Assembly: GCA_035517655.1 (NCBI GenBank) | Contig: DATIYJ010000011.1 | Span: forward strand, 1 to 64,000 | Direction: 5' to 3' | From: Nitrospiria bacterium | GTDB lineage: Bacteria; Nitrospirota; Nitrospiria; JACQBZ01 | DNA length: 64,000 nucleotides | Notes under the pieces: generated by a model | What the model was told of the DNA's origin: nothing | The model's input: the letters and a program-made list of their open reading frames with translations, nothing else | Database searches by the model: none | Translations under genes and position numbers: made by a program | Shown here: positions 33,479-42,170 of the stretch, piece after piece | How positions within the stretch are numbered: position 1 is the stretch's first letter | Layout of the letters: each line of letters opens with the position of its first letter

Positions 33479-35302
33479 ATGTCCAAAGATGAGAAAGTCG
33501 ATGAAGTCAAGCAGCTGATCTCGCTTGGCAAAGAAAAAGGATACCTGACCTATGATGAACTGAACAACGCTCTTCCGGCGGACATGGTTTCCTCCGAACA
33601 AATCGATAACCTGATGATGATGTTCGGGGAGATGGATATCGAGATTATCGATACGCCAGAAGAGGAACGTTATCAGAAGATGATGACGGAGCCCGAAGAG
33701 GGGAGGACGGAGTTTAAAGGCTTGGAGGAGGGGGAAGAGGAGGGCGAAGAGGAGGAAAAGGTCAAGGAGATCGATCTGACGCCCGGAGTTCTGAGCCGGA
33801 CCGCCGACCCTGTCCGATTGTATCTGAAGGAGATGGGAAGCGTTCCGTTGCTCTCCCGTGAGGGTGAGATCGAAATTGCGAAGAAAATCGAAGAGGGCGA
33901 AAAGGAGGTCGCGACCGTTGTTTTCGGGACCCCGATGATCATCAAGGACCTTTTGTCAATCAGTGAAAAGCTGCGGCACGGAAAAATCAGCATTCGGGAA
34001 GTGGTCTCGGCCTTTGATGAGGAGTTCGACGAGGAAGGGGTGGTTCAAGAACAGGATGACGCCGAACTGACGGCTCGCACCATCGAAGCCATTTCAAAGA
34101 TGAGAGGTCCGTACCGAGATCTCATGAAAGGGTATCAACGATTAAAACGATCCGGCTCCGACTCCGCAAAGCGTCGCAAGATTAAGGTCGAACTTCGCGA
34201 GATAAAACTCCAGATCGCGGAAAGGATCGAACAAGTCAACCTGCATCCGACGTTGATCGAGAAAATGATCGGTCAAGTCAAGGCCTTGGCTGTCGATATC
34301 ATGCATGCCGAGCGGGAGATCACTAATTGCAAACGACGATTGGGGGTATCGGGCGAAGAGGGCCTTCTGCTCCTCAAAAAAATCGGAAGAGGTCCGGCTG
34401 GCCTCAAGTCGGTTCGTCGAAAGACCAATCTCTCCGCCGAAGCGCTCCATGACGTCGACAAGATTTACCGGGAGGCCCGGAAAAAGATCCGGGCGGCGGA
34501 AACCCTGGCCATGGTGACGGCCGAGGAAATCAAAGAAGCCGTCAAACTCCTCGATCAGGGGGAAAATAAGATCAAATCCGGTAAAACCGACTTGGTGGAG
34601 GCCAATCTCCGGCTGGTGGTAAGTATAGCGAAGAAGTATACCAACCGCGGGCTCCAATTTCTGGATCTTATCCAAGAGGGAAACATTGGGCTGATGAAGG
34701 CCGTGGACAAGTTCGAATACAAACGGGGATACAAATTCAGCACCTATGCGACTTGGTGGATACGGCAGGCGATCACCCGGGCCATCGCGGATCAGGCTCG
34801 AACGATCCGGATTCCGGTCCATATGATCGAGACCATTAACAAGTTGATCCGCACCTCTCGGCATTTGGTGCAGGAACTTGGCCGTGAGCCCATGCCGGAA
34901 GAGATCGGCGAAAAGATGGATTTGCCCATCGAAAAGGTTCGAAAGATCCTGAAGATTGCCAAGGAGCCGATTTCATTGGAGACGCCGATCGGAGAGGAAG
35001 AGGATAGCCATCTCGGTGATTTTATCGAGGACAAAAAAGCGGTTTCTCCGATCGAGGCGGCGATCCGGTACGATCTTCAACGGCAGATCACGAACATACT
35101 CCAGACGCTGACGCCGCGTGAAGAGAGAGTTTTAAGAAAGCGTTTTGGGATTGGAGAGAACACCGACCATACCCTTGAAGAAGTGGGACAAGATTTCGAG
35201 GTCACCCGAGAACGAATTCGCCAGATTGAGGCGAAAGCGCTTCGAAAACTGCGTCATCCCAGCCGGAGTAAGAAGTTAAAAAGTTTTGTGGAAAGTTTGT
35301 AA
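33479..35302 (+). CDS. rpoD: RNA polymerase primary sigma factor RpoD (sigma70)
   Basis: 607 aa with a strong Shine-Dalgarno sequence (gaggagg). Region 1.1 is N-terminal ('[20 protein letters not shown]'), followed by an acidic stretch (about 80-98). Region 1.2 is '[20 protein letters not shown]', and a non-conserved region follows. Region 2 is '[19 protein letters not shown]' and '[19 protein letters not shown]', region 3 is '[14 protein letters not shown]', and region 4 is '[20 protein letters not shown]'. It directs RNA polymerase to housekeeping promoters such as those found in this window. A tRNA gene begins 34 bp after the stop. Confidence 0.98.
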   Translation: MSKDEKVDEVKQLISLGKEKGYLTYDELNNALPADMVSSEQIDNLMMMFGEMDIEIIDTPEEERYQKMMTEPEEGRTEFKGLEEGEEEGEEEEKVKEIDLTPGVLSRTADPVRLYLKEMGSVPLLSREGEIEIAKKIEEGEKEVATVVFGTPMIIKDLLSISEKLRHGKISIREVVSAFDEEFDEEGVVQEQDDAELTARTIEAISKMRGPYRDLMKGYQRLKRSGSDSAKRRKIKVELREIKLQIAERIEQVNLHPTLIEKMIGQVKALAVDIMHAEREITNCKRRLGVSGEEGLLLLKKIGRGPAGLKSVRRKTNLSAEALHDVDKIYREARKKIRAAETLAMVTAEEIKEAVKLLDQGENKIKSGKTDLVEANLRLVVSIAKKYTNRGLQFLDLIQEGNIGLMKAVDKFEYKRGYKFSTYATWWIRQAITRAIADQARTIRIPVHMIETINKLIRTSRHLVQELGREPMPEEIGEKMDLPIEKVRKILKIAKEPISLETPIGEEEDSHLGDFIEDKKAVSPIEAAIRYDLQRQITNILQTLTPREERVLRKRFGIGENTDHTLEEVGQDFEVTRERIRQIEAKALRKLRHPSRSKKLKSFVESL

Positions 35303-35336
35303 TTTCAAGCCGTTTTATGGATTGCAGAGTGGTTTC

Positions 35337-35409
35337 GGGCCCATAGCTCATTTGGTAGAGCAGACCCCTTATAAGGGTCAGGTACCTGGTTCGATCCCAG
35401 GTGGGCCCA
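35337..35409 (+). tRNA. tRNA-Ile (anticodon UAU)
   Basis: 73 bases without an encoded CCA. The stems pair fully: acceptor gggccca/tgggccc, D stem gctc/gagc, anticodon stem gaccc/gggtc, T stem cctgg/ccagg. The anticodon loop CTTATAA has T at position 33 and TAT at 34-36, reading AUA. Most bacteria read AUA with a CAU tRNA modified by TilS; a UAU isoleucine tRNA is the minority solution. It lies between rpoD and the zinc-ribbon gene, whose Shine-Dalgarno sequence starts right after the discriminator base. Confidence 0.93.
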
Positions 35410-35420
35410 GAGGAGATCCG

Positions 35421-36209
35421 GTGTCAGAGGAAACCCGTTTGAAAGACCAACTGGAGCATCTCATCCGCCTTCAGGAGATCGACAACCGTCTGAGCATCAT
35501 AAAAAGTGAGATCGCCCGTATTCCGCAACGAGTGGAAACCGCCCAAAAACTCTTGACCGAAGCTCAGAAACAGTTTGCTCAAAGTCACGCGGATTGGGAG
35601 GCGTGTAACCAGCGTAAGCGGGACAAAGAGCGGGATCTTGAAACCTGCGAGGAGCGGCTCTCAAAAGCCCGTAATCGCCAAAGCGAGATCAAGACCAACA
35701 AAGAGTATCAGGTACATCTCCAGGAGATCGAAACGTTCAAGGCCGAGAAAGGTCGAGTGGAGGAGGAATTGCTGATCTTAATGGAGCAGATTGATGTTTA
35801 CAAACGCAGAGAAACGGAATTGGCCCAGACCATCAAGGCTGCCGAGCAAAAATTCGATTCGGAGCGGAGCCAACTGGAGAACCAATCCGAAGCGTTAAAG
35901 GCGGAACGGGACGTCGTCGAAAAAGAACGGGCTGCGGTCATCCCGACCATCGATCCGAAACTGCTGAAGATTTATCAGCAGCTTAAAAATCTTCACCGGG
36001 AGTTGGCCGTTGTTCCGATCCAGCATGGAACCTGCGGCGGCTGCCACATGAACATTCCGCCCCAGATGGTGGCCGAGGTGAAGGCCCGACAACGCATTCT
36101 GACCTGTTCCCAGTGTCAGAGGATTCTTTTTTGGCCCTCTTCCATCGAACAAGCCGCCGTGATGATTAATGAGGCGGGCACTCCTGGAGCACCTGCTGCG
36201 TCGTCCTGA
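35421..36209 (+). CDS. Coiled-coil C4-type zinc-ribbon protein
   Basis: 262 aa from the GTG at 35421 with 'gaggag' directly before it; the longer upstream frame runs through the tRNA and is rejected. Residues about 10-185 form a long charged coiled-coil hairpin. The C terminus is a zinc ribbon with CxxC pairs in 'GTCGGCHMNIPPQ' and 'LTCSQCQRILFW'. The family (often annotated as C4-type zinc ribbon domain protein, CT398-like) is widespread. It has been linked to secretion and flagellar sigma factors in chlamydiae, but its general role is unknown. Its 3' end overlaps the convergent RNase H gene by 44 bp. Confidence 0.85.
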   Translation: MSEETRLKDQLEHLIRLQEIDNRLSIIKSEIARIPQRVETAQKLLTEAQKQFAQSHADWEACNQRKRDKERDLETCEERLSKARNRQSEIKTNKEYQVHLQEIETFKAEKGRVEEELLILMEQIDVYKRRETELAQTIKAAEQKFDSERSQLENQSEALKAERDVVEKERAAVIPTIDPKLLKIYQQLKNLHRELAVVPIQHGTCGGCHMNIPPQMVAEVKARQRILTCSQCQRILFWPSSIEQAAVMINEAGTPGAPAASS

Positions 36210-36828
36210 AATGCCATTTCGCCACTTTTTTTAAGGCCTCGGCCGACCGTTCCTTCACCAATTTGACCGCCGCTTGTCGTACTTGATCCGACGCCCCTTT
36301 GGGTAAGTCCATCCGGTGCTCTTCCGACAATTGTTTGAGCCGTTTCAAGAATTCCGCCCTCGCCAAGATGGAGGCCGCCGCCACGGCGGGGTCTTCTTCC
36401 GCGCGGGGGCGCTGCTCGAGCACGATCTGACGTCCTTTTTCCATGAGAGCGTTTTTGATGAACCGCTCGTCCCCGAACTGATCCGCGATGGCCCGGGGGG
36501 ATTCGGTCTCCGTAAGGAGGTTCTCGAGGGTCCGGGCATGCGCCCAAGCCAACAACTTATTCAAATTACGCATTTTCTCGTACAGGGCGTTATATCGCTC
36601 CGGTCCGATCGCCACGACCGCATGTCGGCAGGCTTGTCGGATCATCGGCTCCAGTTCCAAGATGCGCTTGTCGGTCAACCGCTTACTGTCTTTCACGCCC
36701 CATGCCGTCAGTCGGACCGAGATCTCCGGGTCGACTTGAACGCCGGCTACCACCAGCGGCCCGAAATAATCCCCCTTTCCGGATTCATCCAGACCGATCC
36801 ACGAGTCTTGGGTGGACACCGGTTTCAC
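36166..36828 (-). CDS. RNase HIII-type ribonuclease H (short form)
   Basis: 220 aa from a GTG that overlaps the lgt stop by four bases (GTGA). The N-terminal 'IGLDESGKGDYFGPLVVAGV' is the RNase HIII active-site signature, where RNase HII would have 'DEVGRGPLAGP'. 'WGVKDSKRLTDKRI' and 'DPAVAAASILARAEFL' complete the type 2 RNase H fold with its acidic residues. It cuts RNA in RNA-DNA hybrids. Classical RNase HIII is about 300 aa and has an N-terminal TBP-like substrate-binding domain, which is missing here. Confidence 0.8.
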   Translation of the reverse strand: MKPVSTQDSWIGLDESGKGDYFGPLVVAGVQVDPEISVRLTAWGVKDSKRLTDKRILELEPMIRQACRHAVVAIGPERYNALYEKMRNLNKLLAWAHARTLENLLTETESPRAIADQFGDERFIKNALMEKGRQIVLEQRPRAEEDPAVAAASILARAEFLKRLKQLSEEHRMDLPKGASDQVRQAAVKLVKERSAEALKKVAKWHFRTTQQVLQECPPH

Positions 36829-37616
36829 TGCTGAATGGATACGGTGCCGGAGGGAAGGCGTTCGGAGGTCGATTGTCGCCAGACATACACTGCGAGCGCC
36901 GTGATAAACAGAAAAACGCTGAACACTTGGGGAACCGGGAAAAGACCACCGAACAGGAGGGAATCACCGCGAAAGAATTCCAGTACGAACCGTGCGACGG
37001 CGTAGACGACCGCATACATCAGAAACAGTTGGCCGTCGAACCGGGTTCTTTTTCGGAGATTCCACAGGACCGCAAAGATGAGCAGGTCCGTGGCCATTTC
37101 GTAAAACTGGGTCGGGTGGAGCGGGATATTGTGCGGAGCCTGCGCCGCCGGATTGGTGAAGGTGATCGCCCAGGGGAGCGTGGTCGGTTTTCCATAACTG
37201 CAGCCGTTTAAAGTGCAGGCCCCGCGACCGATGGCCTGCCCCAACATGATCGAAGGGGTCAGGAGATCGGCGAAGCTCCAGAAAGCCAGTTGCCGCTTCT
37301 TGCAGAACCAGACTCCGGCCAGCATTCCTCCAATCAATCCGCCGTGCAAGGCCAATCCGCCGCGCCAGATCGCGACGATATCAAGAGGATGATGGGCGAA
37401 ATAAACCGGATTGGAAACCATGACGTAGTAAAGACGGGCTCCGACGATGCCGGCAATCATAACATAGAAGAGGAGATCATAGACCAGTTCCGGATCGTAT
37501 CCTCTTCGACGGGCTTCGCGGACGCCGAGAAAAGTTCCGGCCAGAAAGGCCAGGGCGATCATGACTCCATACCATCGAATTTCCACGTTGCCGATCTGGA
37601 GCAGGATGGGATGCAT
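36825..37616 (-). CDS. lgt: Phosphatidylglycerol-prolipoprotein diacylglyceryl transferase
   Basis: 263 aa with about seven membrane helices. The conserved entry segment 'IRWYGVMIALAFLAGTFLG', 'IVGARLYYV' and the family signature region 'LGQAIGRGACTLNGCSYG' are present, as are the His-Pro motif 'PLHPTQFYE' and the C-terminal 'RFVLEFFRGD'. It transfers diacylglycerol to the lipobox Cys of prolipoproteins at the inner membrane. Several putative substrates are encoded in this window. The start abuts the htrA stop with no spacer, and the end overlaps the RNase H start, so the genes form one operon. Confidence 0.96.
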   Translation of the reverse strand: MHPILLQIGNVEIRWYGVMIALAFLAGTFLGVREARRRGYDPELVYDLLFYVMIAGIVGARLYYVMVSNPVYFAHHPLDIVAIWRGGLALHGGLIGGMLAGVWFCKKRQLAFWSFADLLTPSIMLGQAIGRGACTLNGCSYGKPTTLPWAITFTNPAAQAPHNIPLHPTQFYEMATDLLIFAVLWNLRKRTRFDGQLFLMYAVVYAVARFVLEFFRGDSLLFGGLFPVPQVFSVFLFITALAVYVWRQSTSERLPSGTVSIQQ

Positions 37617-38714
37617 TTACTTTTTTTCTCCCTTATCTTCCATCGGACCGACCCGGATCAGGACGGTCCGTTCTTGACCGTCGCGAACGGTCTTTAGTTT
37701 GACCTCTTTTCCCACCGGTGTTTCCGCAACGATTAAGGGCAGCGTGCGCATCTGGACAATTTCTTTGCCGTCAAATTCGACAATGACGTCCCCGCGCTGG
37801 AGCCCGGCCTTAAACGCGGGACTGTTTTCAAATACATCCGAGATCAGTGCTCCGTTCTTACTCTTAAGGTGGAAAGAGCGAGCGAGGTCGTCGTTTAACT
37901 CCTGGATCATGACACCTAACCATCCGCGCGTGATTTTCCCGTACGTTTCCAGCTGATCCAGGACTTTTTTCACCTGATTGATGGGGATGGCAAACCCGAT
38001 CCCTTGACCGGAAGGGCTTATCGCGGTGTTGATCCCGATGACTTCCCCGTTGGTATTGAAAAGCGGGCCGCCGCTGTTGCCGGGATTGATCGAGGCGTCG
38101 GTCTGAATGTAATCATCGAACGGTCCGTTGCCGATGGCGCGTCCTTTGGCACTGACGATCCCGACCGTGACGGTTTGTTCCAGACCGAAGGGGTTGCCGA
38201 TCGCAACGACCCATTCTCCGACATCGAGTTGGTCGGAATCCCCCAGCCGGGCGGTTGGGAGATTGTCCTGATGCGGAATTTTGATCAAGGCCAGATCGGT
38301 TTTATCGTCTCGGCCGATCACCTTCGCTTCGAACTCGCGCTCGTCGGATAAACGCACGATAATCTTATCCGCTTTTTCGATCACATGGTTGTTGGTGAGG
38401 ATCAATCCGTTTTTCTTGATGATGAATCCCGACCCCAAGCTCTCTCCTTTGTATTCCTTTGGAAATATCTTTCCAAAAAAATCCCCCAACGGGGGATGAT
38501 CCTCGGGAAGCGGGCTCTCCGCGGCCGGAGTTTTTTGTGTCGTGCTGATGTTGACGACGGCCGGTTTTTCTTTACGGACGATATCGGCGAACGAGAAAAA
38601 TTTCGGTTCCGGCTGGAGCGGGTGCTGGTTCCCCGGGTCCGCAAAGACGACCGTCGATCCAGATGCCAGAAGCGCAAAACAAAAACCGAACCAAGTACGG
38701 GTTTGAATGTTCAT
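37617..38714 (-). CDS. HtrA/Deg-family periplasmic serine protease with one PDZ domain
   Basis: 365 aa. A cleavable signal peptide is likely (about 1-25, VVFAD). The trypsin-like domain has the catalytic triad His110 ('LTNNHVIE'), Asp140 ('KTDLALIK') and Ser214 ('NPGNSGGPL'). One PDZ domain follows at about 265-355 ('GWLGVMIQELNDDLARSF', 'FKAGLQRGDVIVEFDG'). The single PDZ is DegS-like, but the N terminus looks secreted rather than anchored. It degrades or senses misfolded envelope proteins. It lies six bases after ccdA in a periplasmic-biogenesis operon. Confidence 0.92.
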   Translation of the reverse strand: MNIQTRTWFGFCFALLASGSTVVFADPGNQHPLQPEPKFFSFADIVRKEKPAVVNISTTQKTPAAESPLPEDHPPLGDFFGKIFPKEYKGESLGSGFIIKKNGLILTNNHVIEKADKIIVRLSDEREFEAKVIGRDDKTDLALIKIPHQDNLPTARLGDSDQLDVGEWVVAIGNPFGLEQTVTVGIVSAKGRAIGNGPFDDYIQTDASINPGNSGGPLFNTNGEVIGINTAISPSGQGIGFAIPINQVKKVLDQLETYGKITRGWLGVMIQELNDDLARSFHLKSKNGALISDVFENSPAFKAGLQRGDVIVEFDGKEIVQMRTLPLIVAETPVGKEVKLKTVRDGQERTVLIRVGPMEDKGEKK

Positions 38715-38720
38715 GACGGT

Positions 38721-39467
38721 TTATTGTCCAATGGACCACCCGATTCCATAGCGGGTCAGCCACGCGGCCAGCCATCGGAGGGAATTTGTGAAAATCATAA
38801 CCCCCACGATAATCAAAAAGATTCCGCTGACCAAGGAGACGATCCACAGGTAGTCTTTCAATTTTCTAAAAGAGATCAGAAATAGGTTGACGCCGAGGGC
38901 GGTGGCGAGGAGAGGAAGGCCGAGTCCGATCGAGTAGACCAAAAGCAGTTCGATCCCACCCGCCATGGATTGGGTGGCGCTGGCGTAGAGGAGAATCGTT
39001 CCCAGGATCGGCCCGACACAGGGGGTCCACCCGGCTGCAAATGCGACGCCGATCAGAACGGATCCGAGGGCCCCCGCCGGTCGGTTTTGAAACTGGTATT
39101 GTCGATACGTCATGAGAAAAGGGATCTTCAAAATACCGATCAGATACAGGCCGAAACCGACGATTAAAATCCCGCCGACCTTTCGAAGGATTCCCTGATA
39201 GGTCAACAGGGCTTGACCCGCCGCCGTGGCGGATGCGCCGAATGCGATAAAAACCAGCGAAAAACCGAGGATAAAGAGAAGCGAGTTTTTGATCGTTACC
39301 CAACGAGCCTTTTTTTGTCCGGCGGGATCGGTTAATTGTTCCAGAGAAAGGCCTGTGATGTAGGAAACATACGATGGTACCAGCGGCAAAACACACGGGG
39401 ATACGAAGGACAAAAATCCGGCCGTGAAGGCGATCATAAACGAAACGGTTGGGGGAGCTTCCGACAT
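38721..39467 (-). CDS. ccdA: CcdA-type thiol:disulfide transporter
   Basis: 248 aa with six predicted helices. The two redox cysteines sit in 'FVSPCVLPLVPSYVSYITG' and 'GWTPCVGPILGT', the CcdA/DsbD transmembrane signature. It moves reducing equivalents from cytoplasmic thioredoxin to periplasmic partners, here most likely the TlpA-like lipoprotein two bases upstream and the CcmG/CcmH system. It has no fused periplasmic domains, unlike full-length DsbD. Confidence 0.93.
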   Translation of the reverse strand: MSEAPPTVSFMIAFTAGFLSFVSPCVLPLVPSYVSYITGLSLEQLTDPAGQKKARWVTIKNSLLFILGFSLVFIAFGASATAAGQALLTYQGILRKVGGILIVGFGLYLIGILKIPFLMTYRQYQFQNRPAGALGSVLIGVAFAAGWTPCVGPILGTILLYASATQSMAGGIELLLVYSIGLGLPLLATALGVNLFLISFRKLKDYLWIVSLVSGIFLIIVGVMIFTNSLRWLAAWLTRYGIGWSIGQ

Positions 39468-39469
39468 GG

Positions 39470-40018
39470 TTACTTGTCCTTTAAAAGTTTCTCAATCAGG
39501 TCTCGTGATTCCGGATTGCTCCAGTTCCGCCCACCCACCAGTCGGTGCGTGATGACCCCTTTCTTATCCACCAAGATGGTTGTCGGAACGGACTGGATCA
39601 GGTATTTATCGTCCACCCGGAAATCCGGGTCCAGCAGGATAGGATACGACAGGCCGAGTTTTCGAATAAACGGTTGAACGGCCGATGCTCCGTCCATATC
39701 GCTCGAAACGGCCAGTATTTCCAGTCCTTGATCCTTGAAGTCATGATACAGAGCTTCCATAGAAGGCATCTCAGCCCGACAAGGGCCGCACCAAGTGGCC
39801 CAGAAATTGATAAAAACGACCTTGCCTTCCAGACTGGCCACGCTGACTTCTTCGCCATGAAGATTGGTTAACCGGAAATTCGGGGCGAGATACCCGATTC
39901 GTGGCGCTTCTTCAGTGGCGATGGCGGTTGCGCCGGCCTGGGTAGAAGCCTGCTGACAACTGACAAGAAGCAGCGCCAAACCAATTGAGATGGTGACTGG
40001 GTAAACGGACGCTCTCAT
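39470..40018 (-). CDS. TlpA/ResA-like thioredoxin lipoprotein
   Basis: 182 aa. The signal ends in the lipobox 'LLLVSC' (Cys21). The thioredoxin-like domain (about 42-180) has 'APNFRLTNLHGEEVSV', the active site 'FWATWCGPCRAEMPS', the cis-Pro region 'SVPTTILVDKKG' and a C-terminal helix. It keeps apocytochrome or other periplasmic cysteines reduced and is presumably recharged by the adjacent CcdA. A good promoter lies upstream with a ~100-nt leader, so the tlpA-ccdA-htrA-lgt-rnh group can be expressed apart from ccm. Confidence 0.9.
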   Translation of the reverse strand: MRASVYPVTISIGLALLLVSCQQASTQAGATAIATEEAPRIGYLAPNFRLTNLHGEEVSVASLEGKVVFINFWATWCGPCRAEMPSMEALYHDFKDQGLEILAVSSDMDGASAVQPFIRKLGLSYPILLDPDFRVDDKYLIQSVPTTILVDKKGVITHRLVGGRNWSNPESRDLIEKLLKDK

Positions 40019-40123
40019 GAGTTTTGTGCCGAAAACCTTCGGAATGTTTGAATCACGGGGTAAATGAATAAAACCGATGATCAGAGGACCTCAAACCTTT
40101 CAGAGGCAATTTCAAATCGTCTT

Positions 40124-40152
40124 ATTATACAACAGATCCCTCCGAAGGACAA
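40124..40152 (-). promoter_or_regulatory. Sigma70 promoter for the tlpA-ccdA-htrA-lgt operon
   Basis: Minus strand: TTGTCC (40152-40147), a 17-bp spacer, and a perfect TATAAT (40129-40124). It lies in the 155-bp gap between the ends of ccmI and the TlpA-like gene. Confidence 0.7.
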
Positions 40153-40173
40153 GCGGGATATGCGGTTTATCCC

Positions 40174-41118
40174 TCAGAGCGCGGGGGGATTTCCAGCTCG
40201 AAGGCTCTGCAACGCTTTCTTAACGAACTCGGCATCTTCCGTGCCAGGCGTGAGATTCTGAAAGGCAGTGGTCCAGCTTCGGTCCGCTAAATCGTATTGT
40301 TTCAGCCGCACGAGAGCCACGCCCTTGTACCAAAGCACGGCCGGGTCCCTCGGCATGGTGACCAACGCCGTTTCGAAGCGACCGAGAGCCTCCTGCGAAC
40401 TTTTCCGATCATCCGGAGGAGAAGTCTGGAGTTGGATTAACCCCAGGAAAAAATTTCCTTCAAAGTTTCCGGGGTCCAGTTCGACCACTTTGCTCCAGGC
40501 CTTTTGGGCATCGTCAATCCGCTTTAAGGTCATGTAGGAGCGCCCGGCCATGATCTGACCTTGCAGATCGTTGGGATTGTTTTTTAAACGTTGCTCAAGC
40601 TGCGCGACCATCTCGGCCGGATTCGGCATTCCTTGAGGACCGGCAGCGTCTCCGCTTTCCGCGAACCGTCGTTGCGCTTCGAGACCGATCTTGGCCGTGA
40701 TGTATTCGTAGATCCCGACGGCGCTTCCCACCACCACAAGACCGAGAGTGACCGACCCGGCCCACCTCAGCAGCCCGGAGGATCCTGATGCCGATTTCAC
40801 GGTTCGACTTCCTAACGGCGGATCTTGTTTGGAGAAGGAATCGAGTTTGTCCAAGATTCGACCGAACCGGGCCTCATCCACCGCTTTGAGACGTTGATGA
40901 TCGGAGGGGTTCAACCGGCCTTGGGCCAGGTCGAGATCCAATTCGGACAACGAGTTCAGGAGGGTCTGTTTTTCAATCTCGAGGTCGATCCGCTCTTGAT
41001 TCATGGATGCTTCGAGGCCCATGGGAATCGGATGGGCATCCTTGTTCCATAGAGGGTAAGCCAATATAAGGATGACGGCGATGAGGATGAGGCCGGCTGT
41101 AAGGGCGAATACGAGCAT
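40174..41118 (-). CDS. ccmI: Cytochrome c maturation protein CcmI (TPR)
   Basis: 314 aa. Two hydrophobic segments flank a cytoplasmic loop: 'LVFALTAGLILIAVILILAY' at the N terminus and another at about 122-140. The loop matches CcmI ('ERIDLEIEKQTLLNSLSELD', 'DHQRLKAVDEARFG'). The periplasmic part carries TPR repeats, for example 'NDLQGQIMAGRSYMTLKRID' and 'PAVLWYKGVALVRLKQYD'. CcmI holds apocytochromes for haem ligation by CcmF/CcmH. It is the last gene of the ccm operon. Confidence 0.88.
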   Translation of the reverse strand: MLVFALTAGLILIAVILILAYPLWNKDAHPIPMGLEASMNQERIDLEIEKQTLLNSLSELDLDLAQGRLNPSDHQRLKAVDEARFGRILDKLDSFSKQDPPLGSRTVKSASGSSGLLRWAGSVTLGLVVVGSAVGIYEYITAKIGLEAQRRFAESGDAAGPQGMPNPAEMVAQLEQRLKNNPNDLQGQIMAGRSYMTLKRIDDAQKAWSKVVELDPGNFEGNFFLGLIQLQTSPPDDRKSSQEALGRFETALVTMPRDPAVLWYKGVALVRLKQYDLADRSWTTAFQNLTPGTEDAEFVKKALQSLRAGNPPAL

Positions 41119-41133
41119 GGATGGGGTACCCGA

Positions 41134-41619
41134 TTAATCTCCCCGGGTTTGCAACTCCTCTTCGATGCGTTTGCGGAGGCGGTCATCGATGGGCGGCGGG
41201 TCTTCGTGTTTTACGGCGGCTGTTTGTGCGACCCATCGTGCCACGGTTCGGTAGAGGAAAATCCCGCCGATGCCCAACAGGACAAAGGGGCCGGCCCACA
41301 GGATCCAGTTCAATCCGCTCTTTCTCGGCGTCAGGAGAATATAATCTCCGTACCGACTCAGGAAATAGGCCCGTATCTGATCGGGCGAATCGCCTTCGAG
41401 CAGTTTTTCCTTGATGAGATCGCGCATCTGCTGCGCCAATTCCGCCTGCGATTCCCAGATGGATTCGTTCTGGCAGATTGTGCAGCGGAGTGTTTTGGCG
41501 ATGTCGCGCACCTGTAGATCGATCTGCTGCTCTTCGACCGTTGCACCCAGGACGGCGGGCAGAGGGCTCGAGAGCAGCAGGAGCATAGGAAGAATGAACG
41601 CGATCGGGGCTTTCTTCAT
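41134..41619 (-). CDS. ccmH: Cytochrome c maturation protein CcmH
   Basis: 161 aa from the ATG at 41619, which overlaps the ccmG stop by four bases; the much longer upstream frame is a shadow of ccmG. The signal/anchor is N-terminal. The redox motif is the CcmH signature 'LRCTICQNESIWES', followed by 'MRDLIKEKLLEGDSPDQIRA' and 'RYGDYILLTP'. A C-terminal helix (about 103-122) precedes a charged tail. It reduces the CxxCH cysteines of apocytochromes before haem attachment. Confidence 0.95.
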   Translation of the reverse strand: MKKAPIAFILPMLLLLSSPLPAVLGATVEEQQIDLQVRDIAKTLRCTICQNESIWESQAELAQQMRDLIKEKLLEGDSPDQIRAYFLSRYGDYILLTPRKSGLNWILWAGPFVLLGIGGIFLYRTVARWVAQTAAVKHEDPPPIDDRLRKRIEEELQTRGD

Positions 41620-42170
41620 GAACGGGAGATGGAGCGTCCTTCCAGCAAGGGCTGTAGGACATCGTCGGCCAAGTGGGCGTAGCCGGGACCCACCAGCGGG
41701 CCGACGTACTTGTAGCGGATGATGCCCTGCCGGTCGATCACAAAGGTCTCCGGAACACCGTAGACGCCGTAGTCGATTGCGATCGTTCCCTTCAGATCCC
41801 GCACGTGGTCGAAGTTGCTGCCGTACATCTTCAGGTATTGCTGGGCATCTTCCAGACGATCTTGATAATCGATCCCCAGCATCACAAAATCCGAGCGCTG
41901 ACTGAATCGTCGATTGAGGGCCAAAAGATTTTCCTGTTCCGTGCGGCATTCCAGACACCAAGAGGCCCAGAAATTCACGAGGACCACCTTGCCTTGAAAG
42001 CGGTTCAAGGACAGAATTTCTCCGGTGCGAACCTCCGGCCCGGAAAACGTCGCTGCAGGGGTGCCGATCAGGACGGTCGGAATCGCCCTGGGGTCGCCCC
42101 ACAGTCCTTTATAGAAAAGAGCCAGGAGTCCCGCCAACGCGATGACGAGAATAAAATGCCAGATTTTCAT
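41616..42170 (-). CDS. ccmG: Thioredoxin-like cytochrome maturation protein CcmG (DsbE)
   Basis: 184 aa from the ATG at 42170, which overlaps the ccmF stop by four bases. A membrane anchor (about 4-21) is followed by a thioredoxin fold with 'GKVVLVNFWASWCLECRTEQ', 'GIDYQDRLEDAQQYL' and 'YGVPETFVIDRQGIIRYKYVG'. The active site WCLEC differs from the usual WCxxC of CcmG (WCPTC). It passes electrons from CcdA to CcmH/apocytochrome. Confidence 0.93.
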   Translation of the reverse strand: MKIWHFILVIALAGLLALFYKGLWGDPRAIPTVLIGTPAATFSGPEVRTGEILSLNRFQGKVVLVNFWASWCLECRTEQENLLALNRRFSQRSDFVMLGIDYQDRLEDAQQYLKMYGSNFDHVRDLKGTIAIDYGVYGVPETFVIDRQGIIRYKYVGPLVGPGYAHLADDVLQPLLEGRSISRS

